From positions 1 to 8,512 of the forward strand of contig JAJYNT010000364.1 in the NCBI GenBank assembly GCA_021786215.1: a stretch of 8,512 nt of DNA, written 5' to 3'. Source of the DNA: Chloroflexota bacterium (lineage in GTDB: Bacteria; Chloroflexota; UBA6077). Position numbers and translations under genes: made by a program. This document shows positions 1 through 6,562 of this stretch, one piece after another. The notes below the pieces were generated by a model. The model was given only the letters and a program-made list of their open reading frames with translations, was not told the DNA's origin and did no database searches. The stretch's first letter is position 1, and each line of letters begins with the position of its first letter.

Positions 1-813
1 ATCGGCGGTAACCAGCTTGAACTCCTCAGAAGCGTCGCTCCGCAGCGCGACTACCCCCATGATCTGGCCACGATATCGAACCGGTGCGGTGTGAACCACC
101 TGGGGGGAGAGCGTGTCAACACTGATCGATAGATCGGAGGTGTAGAGCTTGCCCTTTATGGCCTCCCGAAAGTAGGGCCGGAAGTCGTAACTCTTGCCCA
201 CCATCTTCGGATCCGCCGCCGCGATGCATCTGCCCGTTGCGTCCATGACGAACACGCCCGTGAAAGTGGGGTTCGACTGCTGCCGGCTCAGCAGCAGCTG
301 CTGAAGGGCCTTTGCCTCGTGACCCAGACCGGCTACAGCCGACACCACCGACTCCTCGGCAGCAATGCGACTCGCCAGCTGTCTTCTCTCGCCACACACC
401 CGCTCGTCGATTCCCGGCTCTGCCGACGACCGGCCCTGACCCATCTGAGCGGCCACGGCGTCTCTCAAGCGAGCGCGTCCTCTCTCGGCAAATGTTCTGT
501 CCAGATCACCCATGGATAGCCTTCCGGCATCCTTGGCCAGACGGCGCAGTGGACCAGACAATGAGCTCGCAACAAGGAAAGAGAGAATTCCGGACACCAC
601 CAGCGCGGCAACGGACACAGCCAGCGCCGATCCCGCCATCGGGTCCACATGGCTCACCAACGCCTCATGAACACGGATACCATCCAGGTAGCTTAGGACG
701 AGAACGGGGATCAGCGAGGCCGCCAATGTAAGGAGGGTGAGTTTGAGCCTCAGAGACCATCCGCCGAAGCCAATGACGCCTCGCCTGTTATTCACCCGGA
801 CCGCGTCACTCAT
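1..813 (-). CDS. Membrane sensor protein with HAMP-like and Cache-like regions (C-terminus missing)
   Basis: The frame is open from ATG at 813 to the window edge, giving 271 residues with no stop. An AGGAG ribosome binding site lies 7 bases before the ATG. Two hydrophobic segments are visible (about residues 24-43 and 60-84), separated by a short loop. A HAMP-like first helix follows (about 86-108, SGPLRRLAKDAGRLS then MGDLDRTF), but the second HAMP helix is poorly conserved. Residues about 150-265 look like a Cache/PDC sensor domain: a long helix, then FVMDATGRCIAAADP, GKSYDFRPYF and a strand ending MGVVALRSD. Cache domains bind small ligands and usually lie outside the membrane; here no membrane helix separates it from the HAMP-like part. 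The output domain (kinase, cyclase, GGDEF or methyl-accepting) is outside the window, so the signalling class is unknown. It follows the pyr operon on the same strand after a 472-base gap, so co-regulation is unlikely. Confidence 0.75.
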   Translation of the reverse strand, partial: MSDAVRVNNRRGVIGFGGWSLRLKLTLLTLAASLIPVLVLSYLDGIRVHEALVSHVDPMAGSALAVSVAALVVSGILSFLVASSLSGPLRRLAKDAGRLSMGDLDRTFAERGRARLRDAVAAQMGQGRSSAEPGIDERVCGERRQLASRIAAEESVVSAVAGLGHEAKALQQLLLSRQQSNPTFTGVFVMDATGRCIAAADPKMVGKSYDFRPYFREAIKGKLYTSDLSISVDTLSPQVVHTAPVRYRGQIMGVVALRSDASEEFKLVTAD

Positions 814-961
814 CGTTCTTCTCCTGTGGACAGATTAGTACAGAGAAATAATCGGCAGGACCAATCAACTCCTTTATACTTTTCCGCCAACCAGTACTGT
901 TCTGCCACTGAACGCGACGAGAGTTCTCGGCGGTGGACTTCGCCGGCGCGTCGGCAGGCAG

Positions 962-1113
962 ACGTTAGGCATGGTTCACAGAAACGGCGAGATAGAGTAA
1001 CAGTAGGGGCGACCGGCCGGTCGCCCTGGTGTCTCCAGTGGCCCATCCTGGCCCCAGGGCGAGCGCCGCTCGCCCCTACGTCTGGCACACCGTCGCAGAA
1101 CCATGCCAGACGT
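962..1113. repeat. Outer inverted repeat framing a REP-like element
   Basis: The 16 bases at 962-977 (acgttaggcatggttc) match the reverse complement of 1098-1113 at 14 positions. The right arm also takes part in a second, perfect 10-bp inverted repeat: 1078-1087 (acgtctggca) with 1104-1113 (tgccagacgt), loop 16 bases. These arms enclose the GC-rich paired palindromes at 1003-1079. The nesting is what a small non-autonomous mobile element or composite palindromic repeat would show, but no target-site duplication is clear and nothing in the window encodes a transposase. Confidence 0.5.
1003..1079. repeat. REP/MITE-like paired palindromes, 77 bp
   Basis: The ends are a perfect 10-bp inverted repeat: gtaggggcga at 1003-1012 and tcgcccctac at 1070-1079. 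Each end also folds on itself. Positions 1007-1026 form a perfect 20-bp palindrome (gggcgaccgg and its complement). Positions 1057-1064 pair with 1068-1075 over 8 bp with a 3-base loop. About 30 bases separate the two units. Two facing palindromic units with a short spacer are the layout of REP/BIME-type elements. Copy number elsewhere in the genome cannot be seen from one window, so family membership is inferred from structure only. Confidence 0.6.
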
Positions 1114-1209
1114 GAAGGGCAGTGGAACGTATCCTGCTTTTGGCTGCACCCTGCCAGAGTGGGCAGCGCCGCAGCCGGTCGAACAGCGACCGGTTGGCCG
1201 CAGAACGAG

Positions 1210-1250
1210 AAAGGTGGTTGATACCGCTACAGGCGGAGTCAACCACCTTT
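1210..1250 (-). terminator. Probable terminator of the pyr operon
   Basis: Positions 1210-1221 (aaaggtggttga) and 1239-1250 (tcaaccaccttt) form a perfect 12-bp stem. Its 17-base loop contains a further 4-bp stem (ccgc 1224-1227 with gcgg 1233-1236). The hairpin starts 35 bases past the pyrD stop codon. In the minus direction it is followed by TTTCTCGTTCT, a short and interrupted T-run. The plus direction reads TTTCTTCTT, so it could act both ways. Position and stem strength support termination; the weak T-tract lowers confidence. Confidence 0.6.
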
Positions 1251-1285
1251 CTTCTTGTACCGACAGATCAGGCCGGCAGTTCTGT

Positions 1286-2245
1286 CTACGTCGATGGCTT
1301 CGCGGACCCCAGGAAGCGAGGATTGGCCGCCCCCACCAGATCGTCCAGGTGGGACAACCCCTCCTGCTCCATAAACTGGGCGAGACCATCGATGATCCGC
1401 AGGGGAGTGGTCGGATCGACGAAGACGGCCGTCCCTACCTGGATCGCCGAGGCACCGGCCATCAGGAACTCCAGAGCATCCTCGGTGGAAACGATCCCGC
1501 CCAACCCCACCACTGGGATGTGGACCGCCTGTGCCACCTGATACACCATCCGGACCGCCACCGGGCGCACCGCCGGCCCCGACAGGCCTCCTGTGACGTT
1601 CCCCAGGAATGGCCCGCGGTGTCTCACATCGATCTTCATTCCCACCAGGGTATTGATCAGGGATATGCTGTCGGCGCCCGCTTCCTCCACGGCAAGTGCG
1701 ATGGCCACGATGTCGCCCACATTGGGAGAGAGCTTTACCATGAGCGGCAGGGTGGTGGATCGGCGCACGGCCGCCGTCACCTCCGCCGCGGCATACGGAT
1801 CGCACGCGAAGACGGCCCCTCCTGCTCGAACGTTCGGACAGGAGACGTTCAGTTCTATCCCAGCCACGCCAGGCACTCCGTCCAGCGATGCAGCACACTC
1901 GCAAAACTCATCCAGGTCGTCGCCGGCAACATTCACCAGCACCGGCACGTTCCAGGTAGCCCAGAGGGGAGCCTTCTCGGAAATGACCCTTCGCACGCCG
2001 ATGTTCTGCAGGCCGATGGCATTCAGCATCCCAGCCGGGGTCTCCGCCAGCCGTGGCATCGGGTTACCTCGCCGGGGACGCAAGGTAGTGCCCTTGGAGA
2101 TGATGGCGCCTAGCCTCTGGATGTCGATCAAGCGAGCGTACTCGGCACCCCATCCGAAGCAGCCCGAAGCCACCATCACTGGGTTCTCCAGCCGCAAACC
2201 CTCTTTTCGATCCGGCGCTAGCTCTACCGATAGGTCAACTGCCAT
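1286..2245 (-). CDS. pyrD: Dihydroorotate dehydrogenase, class 1B catalytic subunit
   Basis: This FMN enzyme oxidises dihydroorotate to orotate, the fourth step of UMP synthesis, and in class 1B passes electrons through PyrK to NAD+. The 319 residues form a TIM barrel. Visible family motifs are NPVMVASGCFG (about 21-31), SKGTT (50-54), the substrate-binding NAIGLQN (75-81), and ELNVSCPNV (131-139), whose Cys136 is the expected catalytic base of class 1 enzymes. KLSPN (171-175), SLINT (195-199), GGLSGPAV (219-226) and the FMN-phosphate region GLGGI with QVGTA follow. Length is normal for the family. I chose ATG 2245; a TTG two codons upstream (2251) keeps the same frame but is less likely. The start is 13 bases after the pyrK stop with only a weak GAGA before it, so translation may depend on coupling to pyrK. 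It is the last gene of the operon in the window. Confidence 0.96.
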   Translation of the reverse strand: MAVDLSVELAPDRKEGLRLENPVMVASGCFGWGAEYARLIDIQRLGAIISKGTTLRPRRGNPMPRLAETPAGMLNAIGLQNIGVRRVISEKAPLWATWNVPVLVNVAGDDLDEFCECAASLDGVPGVAGIELNVSCPNVRAGGAVFACDPYAAAEVTAAVRRSTTLPLMVKLSPNVGDIVAIALAVEEAGADSISLINTLVGMKIDVRHRGPFLGNVTGGLSGPAVRPVAVRMVYQVAQAVHIPVVGLGGIVSTEDALEFLMAGASAIQVGTAVFVDPTTPLRIIDGLAQFMEQEGLSHLDDLVGAANPRFLGSAKPST

Positions 2246-2258
2246 TGGCAATTCTCGT

Positions 2259-3026
2259 TTATCCCCACGCCAACTCTCGCATCTCGAAGACGGGGCCGTC
2301 CTCGCAGACGCTCTTCATCTCCCCGCGTCGGGTCTCCACCACGCAGCCGAAGCAGGCCCCTACCCCGCAGGCCATGTGTTCCTCCAGGGAAACCTGCACC
2401 GACTTCTGAAGATTCGCCTCGCGTGTTATGTCTAGCAACGACAGAAACATCGGCTTCGGGCCGCAAGCGTAGATGGCATCGGCCCACCCCAGGTAGTCGC
2501 GGGCCAGATCGGTCACCAGGCCGCGGTGACCCACCGAGCCGTCGTCGGTAGCGACCGCGTACTCCGCCTCCGCGGGCAGCAGTCCGCTGGGGTACACCCG
2601 ATCAGCGGACCGGAAGCCGAACAGCAGCACCACCGCGAGCCCTCTGGCAACGGCCAAGTCGGCCAGCGCCACCATGGGGCCGATCCCACTGCCGCCCCCA
2701 ATCAAGAGAAGGTTGCGGCTGCCAGGATGCACCGTGAAGCCGTGCCCCAGGGGCCCCATGCAGTCGAGATGCTCCCCCACCGCCTTCTCCACTATCATCC
2801 GGCTGCCCCTTCCCGCGGGCCTCACAAGCAACCCCACCGTCCCATGCCCTATCCGATAGATGCTCATCGGGCGGCGCAGCAGCGGGTCTAGTCCGTCCAC
2901 CAGCCTCACATGGACGAACTGCCCCGGCCGTGCCTCTCGGGCTATCTGAGGCGCCCGCAGAGTGATCTCCCACAAATCCGTGGTGATCCGGCGGTTTTCA
3001 ATTATCTCGGCGGCTTCGAGTTTCAT
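2259..3026 (-). CDS. pyrK: Dihydroorotate dehydrogenase electron transfer subunit
   Basis: PyrK is the FAD and [2Fe-2S] subunit that carries electrons from PyrD's FMN to NAD+. The 255 residues show the ferredoxin-reductase order: a beta-barrel FAD domain with PGQFVHVR (34-41) and RRPMSIY (51-57), a nucleotide-binding domain with LLIGGGSGIGPM (107-118) and YACGPKPM (186-193), and a C-terminal iron-sulfur site. The four cysteines are at about 220, 225, 228 and 241 (CGVGACFGC, then SVCEDGPVF), matching the family's C-x4-C-x2-C-x12-C spacing. Length agrees with the Bacillus protein. The ATG has a purine-rich ribosome binding site 8 bases upstream. The gene is followed closely by pyrD, its obligatory partner, and is separated from carB by 170 bases of hairpins, so it may receive a different amount of transcript or translation from the car genes. 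Confidence 0.96.
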   Translation of the reverse strand: MKLEAAEIIENRRITTDLWEITLRAPQIAREARPGQFVHVRLVDGLDPLLRRPMSIYRIGHGTVGLLVRPAGRGSRMIVEKAVGEHLDCMGPLGHGFTVHPGSRNLLLIGGGSGIGPMVALADLAVARGLAVVLLFGFRSADRVYPSGLLPAEAEYAVATDDGSVGHRGLVTDLARDYLGWADAIYACGPKPMFLSLLDITREANLQKSVQVSLEEHMACGVGACFGCVVETRRGEMKSVCEDGPVFEMRELAWG

Positions 3027-3034
3027 CTATCGTT

Positions 3035-3046
3035 CTCTCCCTCCCC
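3035..3046 (-). promoter_or_regulatory. Ribosome binding site of pyrK next to the hairpin block
   Basis: On the minus strand these bases read GGGGAGGGAGAG and end 8 bases before the pyrK ATG, which supports that start. The GGAGAG part (3040-3035) can pair with CUCUCC (3057-3052) a few bases upstream in the RNA, giving a 6-bp stem with an 11-base loop. This could partly hide the site. The pairing is short, so an effect on translation is only a possibility. Confidence 0.5.
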
Positions 3047-3076
3047 TGCTAGGAGAGGCAGGCACGCGAGAGACTC

Positions 3077-3188
3077 CCTCTCCCGCTGGGAGAGGCGTAA
3101 ACATGCCAGAGGGCATGTTTACGGGGTGAGGGCTATCTGAACAGCATAGCCTCAGCCCTCACCCTAACCCTCCCCCAAAGGGGGAGGG
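3077..3188. repeat. Four consecutive hairpins between carB and pyrK
   Basis: Four perfect stems lie end to end. 3077-3084 pairs with 3088-3095 (8 bp, loop gct). 3096-3107 pairs with 3112-3123 (12 bp, cgtaaacatgcc, loop agag). 3124-3134 pairs with 3154-3164 (11 bp, gggtgagggct). 3168-3176 pairs with 3180-3188 (9 bp, ccctccccc, loop aaa). The third has a competing inner fold (ggctat 3131-3136 with atagcc 3146-3151). The ctctccc/ggtgaggg wording resembles dispersed intergenic repeats seen in many bacterial genomes; I state this from general memory and cannot confirm copies here. None of the hairpins is followed by a T-run in the transcription direction, so they look more like RNA-stabilising or repeat elements than terminators. 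Confidence 0.7.
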
Positions 3189-3196
3189 GACACATC

Positions 3197-6100
3197 TCAG
3201 TTTGCCCTCTCCCAGGCCCTGGAGGGGCGCACCCGCTGGGTGTTCTCCCGGTACTCCTTCAGCGGCCACACGTTGAAGTTCAGTCCGCGGGAGGCAAGCG
3301 ATTCGGCTACGGCCCGTGCCGTGTCCAGCGAGGTGAAGCAGGGGATGCGCCGCTCCGCCGCGGCACGTCGAATCTCGAAACCGTCCCGCATCGGCACCCT
3401 ATCCCCGGTCATAGTGTTCACGACACCCTGCACCCGAGCCTCTCGTATCACATCCAGCACATTGGGGTGCCCTTCGTCCAGCTTCTTGGTGATGACCTGA
3501 ACAGGCAACTTCACCGCCTCAAACAGCCGCGCCGTCCCCTCCGTGGCATACAGCTGATAACCCAGCTCGTGGAAGCGACGGGCGATATCAAGGGCCTCCG
3601 GCTTATCCCGGTCGCTGACGGAGAAGAGTATCGCGCCGGCGGGGGGCAACATCATGCCCGCGGCCATCAGAGCCTTCACCAGGGCGGATGAGAAGTCGAT
3701 GTCCACACCCATCACCTCGCCGGTGGACTTCATCTCGGGTCCAAGGTAGGTATCCACATTGGAGAGCTTGCTCATGGAGAATACGGGCGCCTTAACGGCC
3801 ACCAGACGCCGCTCCGGCCACAACCCGCCCTGATATCCCTGCTGGCTCAGCGTCTCACCCAGCATGACACGAGTCGCAACCTTCACCATCGGCACTCCCG
3901 TCACCTTGCTAAGGAATGGCACGGTGCGACTGGCCCGGGGGTTCACCTCCAGAACGAACACCTCGCGCTGATAGATGACGTACTGCACGTTCATGAGACC
4001 CCGCACCCCCAGGGCCTGCCCCATGCGGGTAGTGTAGTCTACTATGGCCTCGGTCTCGCGCACCGTCAGGTCCAGGGCCGGATACACCGCCATGCTATCC
4101 CCGGAGTGGACACCTGCCCTCTCGATGTGTTGCATTATGCCCGGGATCAGCACCTGCTCCCCATCGCAAATGGCGTCTACTTCCACCTCCTTGCCGCCCA
4201 GATACTTGTCGATCAGGAATGGGCGACCCGAAGAGAACTCGGCTGCGGCCGAAGTGTAGCGCACCATCTCGCTGGCGTTGTGCACGATCTCCATCGCCCG
4301 GCCGCCCAACACGTAGGAAGGCCGGATCAGCACCGGGTAGCCGATGGTCTGGGCTGTGAGCAGCGCCTCCTCCAGGTTGGTAACCCCGGCCCCAGGTGGC
4401 TGGGGGATGCCCAGCTTGTTCAGGAAGTCCTCGAACCGGCGGCGATCCTCCGCCAGGTCGATGGCCTCCACGCTGCTCCCTTGAATCCTGGCCCCGGCCT
4501 TCTCCAGGCGAGCCGCCAGGTTTATGGCCGTCTGGCCACCGAACTGGACGATGACGCCGGGGGCATGCACCACTCCGCCGTTCCCATTGTCGGCGAAGGA
4601 CTGAGGGCTGAGGACTGAGGACTGAGAGAAGACCTCCACACTCAGTTCTGAGTCCTGAGTCCTCAGTCCTGTTTCGTTCTCCAGGATGTCCCGGACGCTC
4701 TCCTCGTCCAACGGCTCGAAGTAGAGCCGAGAAGAGGCATCGAAGTCGGTGCTCACGGTCTCCGGGTTACTGTTGGCCATGATGGAGTGAACGTTGGCCT
4801 CCTTCAACTCCATGGCCGAACGCACACTACAGTAATCGAATTCGATCCCCTGCCCTATCCGAATGGGACCCGACCCGAGCACGAGAGTAGCCTCTCCGTC
4901 CAGGGGCTGGGCCTCGTTCTCCGTCTCGTACGAACTGTAGAAGTACGGGGTGGCCGCCGCGAACTCCGCGGCGCAGGTGTCCACCATCTTGTATACAGGC
5001 TTGATCCCCCAGCTCTGTCTCAGTTCCCTTACCTGCTCAGGAAGGAGGTCCGCGAGCGTACCGATCTGGCCATCGGAGAACCCGAGTCGCTTCGCCTCGG
5101 CCATGAGCCCTGCCGTCATCCTCTCACTCAGCAGCCTCCGCTCCATCGCGACGATCCGCGACAGCTTCGAAAGAAAGAATGGATCGACCCCCGAGATCCG
5201 ATAGATCTCCTCGGGAGAGACCTCTCGCCGCAGGGCTGCCATGAGCGCCCACAACCTCCGGTCGTTGGGGACGGCGATCAACTGCCTCAGTCTGTCCGTC
5301 ACGTCCTCGTGGCTACCCTCCTTCCAGGAAGGGTCCTCCCAGAGGAGGCTTCGGTTCCCCTGCTCCAGGGATCGAACGGCCTTCTGCAGCGCCGCTTCGA
5401 AGGAACGATCGATCGCCATCACCTCGCCCGTGGCTTTCATCTGAGTGCCCAGGGTCCTGTCACCTCCCGGGAACTTGTCGAAAGGCCAGCGAGGGATCTT
5501 TATCACCAGGTAATCCAGGGCGGGCTCGAAGGCCGCCGTGGTTTGTTGTGTCACGGCATTGGCGATCTCATCCAGCCGCCGACCAACCGCGATCTTCGCG
5601 GCCACCCGGGCAATCGGGTATCCGGTTGCCTTGGAAGCGAGGGCCGAGGAACGGCTCACCCTGGGGTTCACCTCGATGACGCAGTACTGTGTGGAGCGAG
5701 GATCCAGTCCGAACTGGATATTGCAGCCACCCTGGATGCCTAGCGCCCGAATGATCTTCAGGGATGCTGATCGGAGCATCTGATACTCTTTGTCAGACAG
5801 GGTCTGGCTGGGAGCCACCACGATGGAGTCCCCGGTATGAACGCCCATCGGGTCGATGTTCTCCATGTTGCAGATGGTGATGCAGTTGTCAGCAGCATCA
5901 CGCATCACCTCGTACTCGATCTCTTTCCACCCGATGAGGGATCTCTCCACCAGCACTTGATGGATAGGGCTGGCGTCAAGGCCGCCCTGGACCACCCTTT
6001 CCAGTTCCGACGCACTATTCGCGATGCCGCCGCCGGTTCCACCTAGCGTGTAGGCAGGTCGAATGATCAGAGGGTAGCCGATCTCCTCGGCGAAGACGCG

Positions 6101-6562
6101 GGCCTCCTCCACCGAGTGAGCTATGACACTCTCCGGAATCGGCTCCCCGATCTCCAGCAGCATCTTCTTGAAAAGCTCTCTGTCCTCGGCCCGCTTGATC
6201 GTCTCCAGGGGTGTTCCCAGCAGCCGTACCCCAAACCGGTCCAGGATGCCGGCGTCGGCCACCTCCACCGCGAGGTTAAGGCCCGTCTGGCCACCCAGGG
6301 TCGGCAGCAACCCATCCGGCCTCTCCCGCTCGATCACCCTCTCAAGAACCTCTACAGTTAGAGGCTCCACGTAGATGATGTCCGCGATCTCATCGTCGGT
6401 CATGATGGTGGCCGGATTGGAATTCACCAGCACCGTGGTGATCCCCTCCTCCCGCAGCGCCTTGCAGGCCTGGGTGCCGGCGTAGTCAAACTCCGCCGCC
6501 TGACCAATGACGATTGGCCCGGAGCCGATCACCAGCACCTTCTTGATCGGTTTATCTTCCAT
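3197..6562 (-). CDS. carB: Carbamoyl-phosphate synthase large subunit
   Basis: CarB makes carbamoyl phosphate from bicarbonate, two ATP and ammonia channelled from CarA. The 1121 residues show the duplicated layout. The first half opens with [23 protein letters not shown] (about 7-29) and has an ATP-grasp domain with [12 protein letters not shown] (168-179) and [15 protein letters not shown] (297-311). After the oligomerisation region, the second half opens with [18 protein letters not shown] (560-577) and repeats the grasp motifs [12 protein letters not shown] (747-758) and [15 protein letters not shown] (872-886). The end, about 975-1110, is the MGS-like allosteric domain. The start is ATG 6562, which overlaps the carA end by 11 bases and matches the family N-terminus; the frame extends further upstream only inside carA. 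The protein is about 48 residues longer than the E. coli enzyme, mostly through an insertion near 631-665 made of a DNA palindrome. All key motifs are present, so it is probably functional. Confidence 0.97.
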   Translation of the reverse strand: MEDKPIKKVLVIGSGPIVIGQAAEFDYAGTQACKALREEGITTVLVNSNPATIMTDDEIADIIYVEPLTVEVLERVIERERPDGLLPTLGGQTGLNLAVEVADAGILDRFGVRLLGTPLETIKRAEDRELFKKMLLEIGEPIPESVIAHSVEEARVFAEEIGYPLIIRPAYTLGGTGGGIANSASELERVVQGGLDASPIHQVLVERSLIGWKEIEYEVMRDAADNCITICNMENIDPMGVHTGDSIVVAPSQTLSDKEYQMLRSASLKIIRALGIQGGCNIQFGLDPRSTQYCVIEVNPRVSRSSALASKATGYPIARVAAKIAVGRRLDEIANAVTQQTTAAFEPALDYLVIKIPRWPFDKFPGGDRTLGTQMKATGEVMAIDRSFEAALQKAVRSLEQGNRSLLWEDPSWKEGSHEDVTDRLRQLIAVPNDRRLWALMAALRREVSPEEIYRISGVDPFFLSKLSRIVAMERRLLSERMTAGLMAEAKRLGFSDGQIGTLADLLPEQVRELRQSWGIKPVYKMVDTCAAEFAAATPYFYSSYETENEAQPLDGEATLVLGSGPIRIGQGIEFDYCSVRSAMELKEANVHSIMANSNPETVSTDFDASSRLYFEPLDEESVRDILENETGLRTQDSELSVEVFSQSSVLSPQSFADNGNGGVVHAPGVIVQFGGQTAINLAARLEKAGARIQGSSVEAIDLAEDRRRFEDFLNKLGIPQPPGAGVTNLEEALLTAQTIGYPVLIRPSYVLGGRAMEIVHNASEMVRYTSAAAEFSSGRPFLIDKYLGGKEVEVDAICDGEQVLIPGIMQHIERAGVHSGDSMAVYPALDLTVRETEAIVDYTTRMGQALGVRGLMNVQYVIYQREVFVLEVNPRASRTVPFLSKVTGVPMVKVATRVMLGETLSQQGYQGGLWPERRLVAVKAPVFSMSKLSNVDTYLGPEMKSTGEVMGVDIDFSSALVKALMAAGMMLPPAGAILFSVSDRDKPEALDIARRFHELGYQLYATEGTARLFEAVKLPVQVITKKLDEGHPNVLDVIREARVQGVVNTMTGDRVPMRDGFEIRRAAAERRIPCFTSLDTARAVAESLASRGLNFNVWPLKEYRENTQRVRPSRAWERAN
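4597..4670. repeat. Heptamer-built palindrome inserted in frame in carB
   Basis: The left arm 4597-4626 and right arm 4641-4670 are inverted repeats matching at 26 of 30 positions, around a 14-base loop. Each arm is itself a tandem array of four heptamers: ggactga, gggctga, ggactga, ggactga at 4598-4625, and tcagttc, tgagtcc, tgagtcc, tcagtcc at 4642-4669. The element codes for about residues 631-656 of CarB, a low-complexity stretch rich in Ser, Gln and Val. It lies just before [10 protein letters not shown], where other CarB proteins run almost directly from the [13 protein letters not shown] helix into this strand. It is therefore an insertion in a surface loop rather than part of the conserved fold. 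Confidence 0.85.

Larger units (their letters stand above)
814..1285. other. Non-coding gap between pyrD and the sensor gene
   Basis: No convincing gene lies in these 472 bases; the open frames crossing it on both strands have no recognisable protein motifs. From the pyrD side it holds a 12-bp terminator-like hairpin (1210-1250), a smaller hairpin (7 perfect base pairs, 1175-1181 with 1187-1193), and a nested block of inverted repeats (962-1113). The promoter of the sensor gene should lie in the final 150 bases. A TATAAA occurs on the minus strand at 878-873 and TTGATT at 868-863, but neither has a well-spaced partner box, so I do not call a promoter. Confidence 0.6.

Noticed and set aside
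312..731. 139-residue Pro/Arg-rich open frame on the plus strand
   Set aside because: It lies opposite the sensor gene, whose reading frame has membrane segments and Cache motifs; this frame has none.
1103..2113. 336-residue open frame on the plus strand opposite pyrD
   Set aside because: It lies antisense to a clear pyrD, has low-complexity composition and no family motifs; long antisense frames are expected in GC-rich coding DNA.
3124..3164. Attenuator or PyrR-type regulatory site before pyrK
   Set aside because: No T-run follows and I see no recognisable PyrR-binding sequence; such attenuators usually lie near the operon start, outside this window.
4106..4618. 170-residue open frame on the plus strand opposite carB
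   Set aside because: Same reason: an antisense shadow of the second half of CarB.
4597..4670. Possible CRISPR array or ordinary microsatellite in carB
   Set aside because: The 7-base units are adjacent with no spacers, which excludes CRISPR, and the two arrays are inverted copies of one another, unlike a simple microsatellite.
4597..4670. carB as a pseudogene disrupted by the repeat
   Set aside because: The frame is intact through both ATP-grasp halves and the MGS domain, and all visible key motifs are kept.
4787..5743. 318-residue open frame on the plus strand opposite carB
   Set aside because: It is antisense to well-conserved carB and shows no motifs; a codon-bias artefact.
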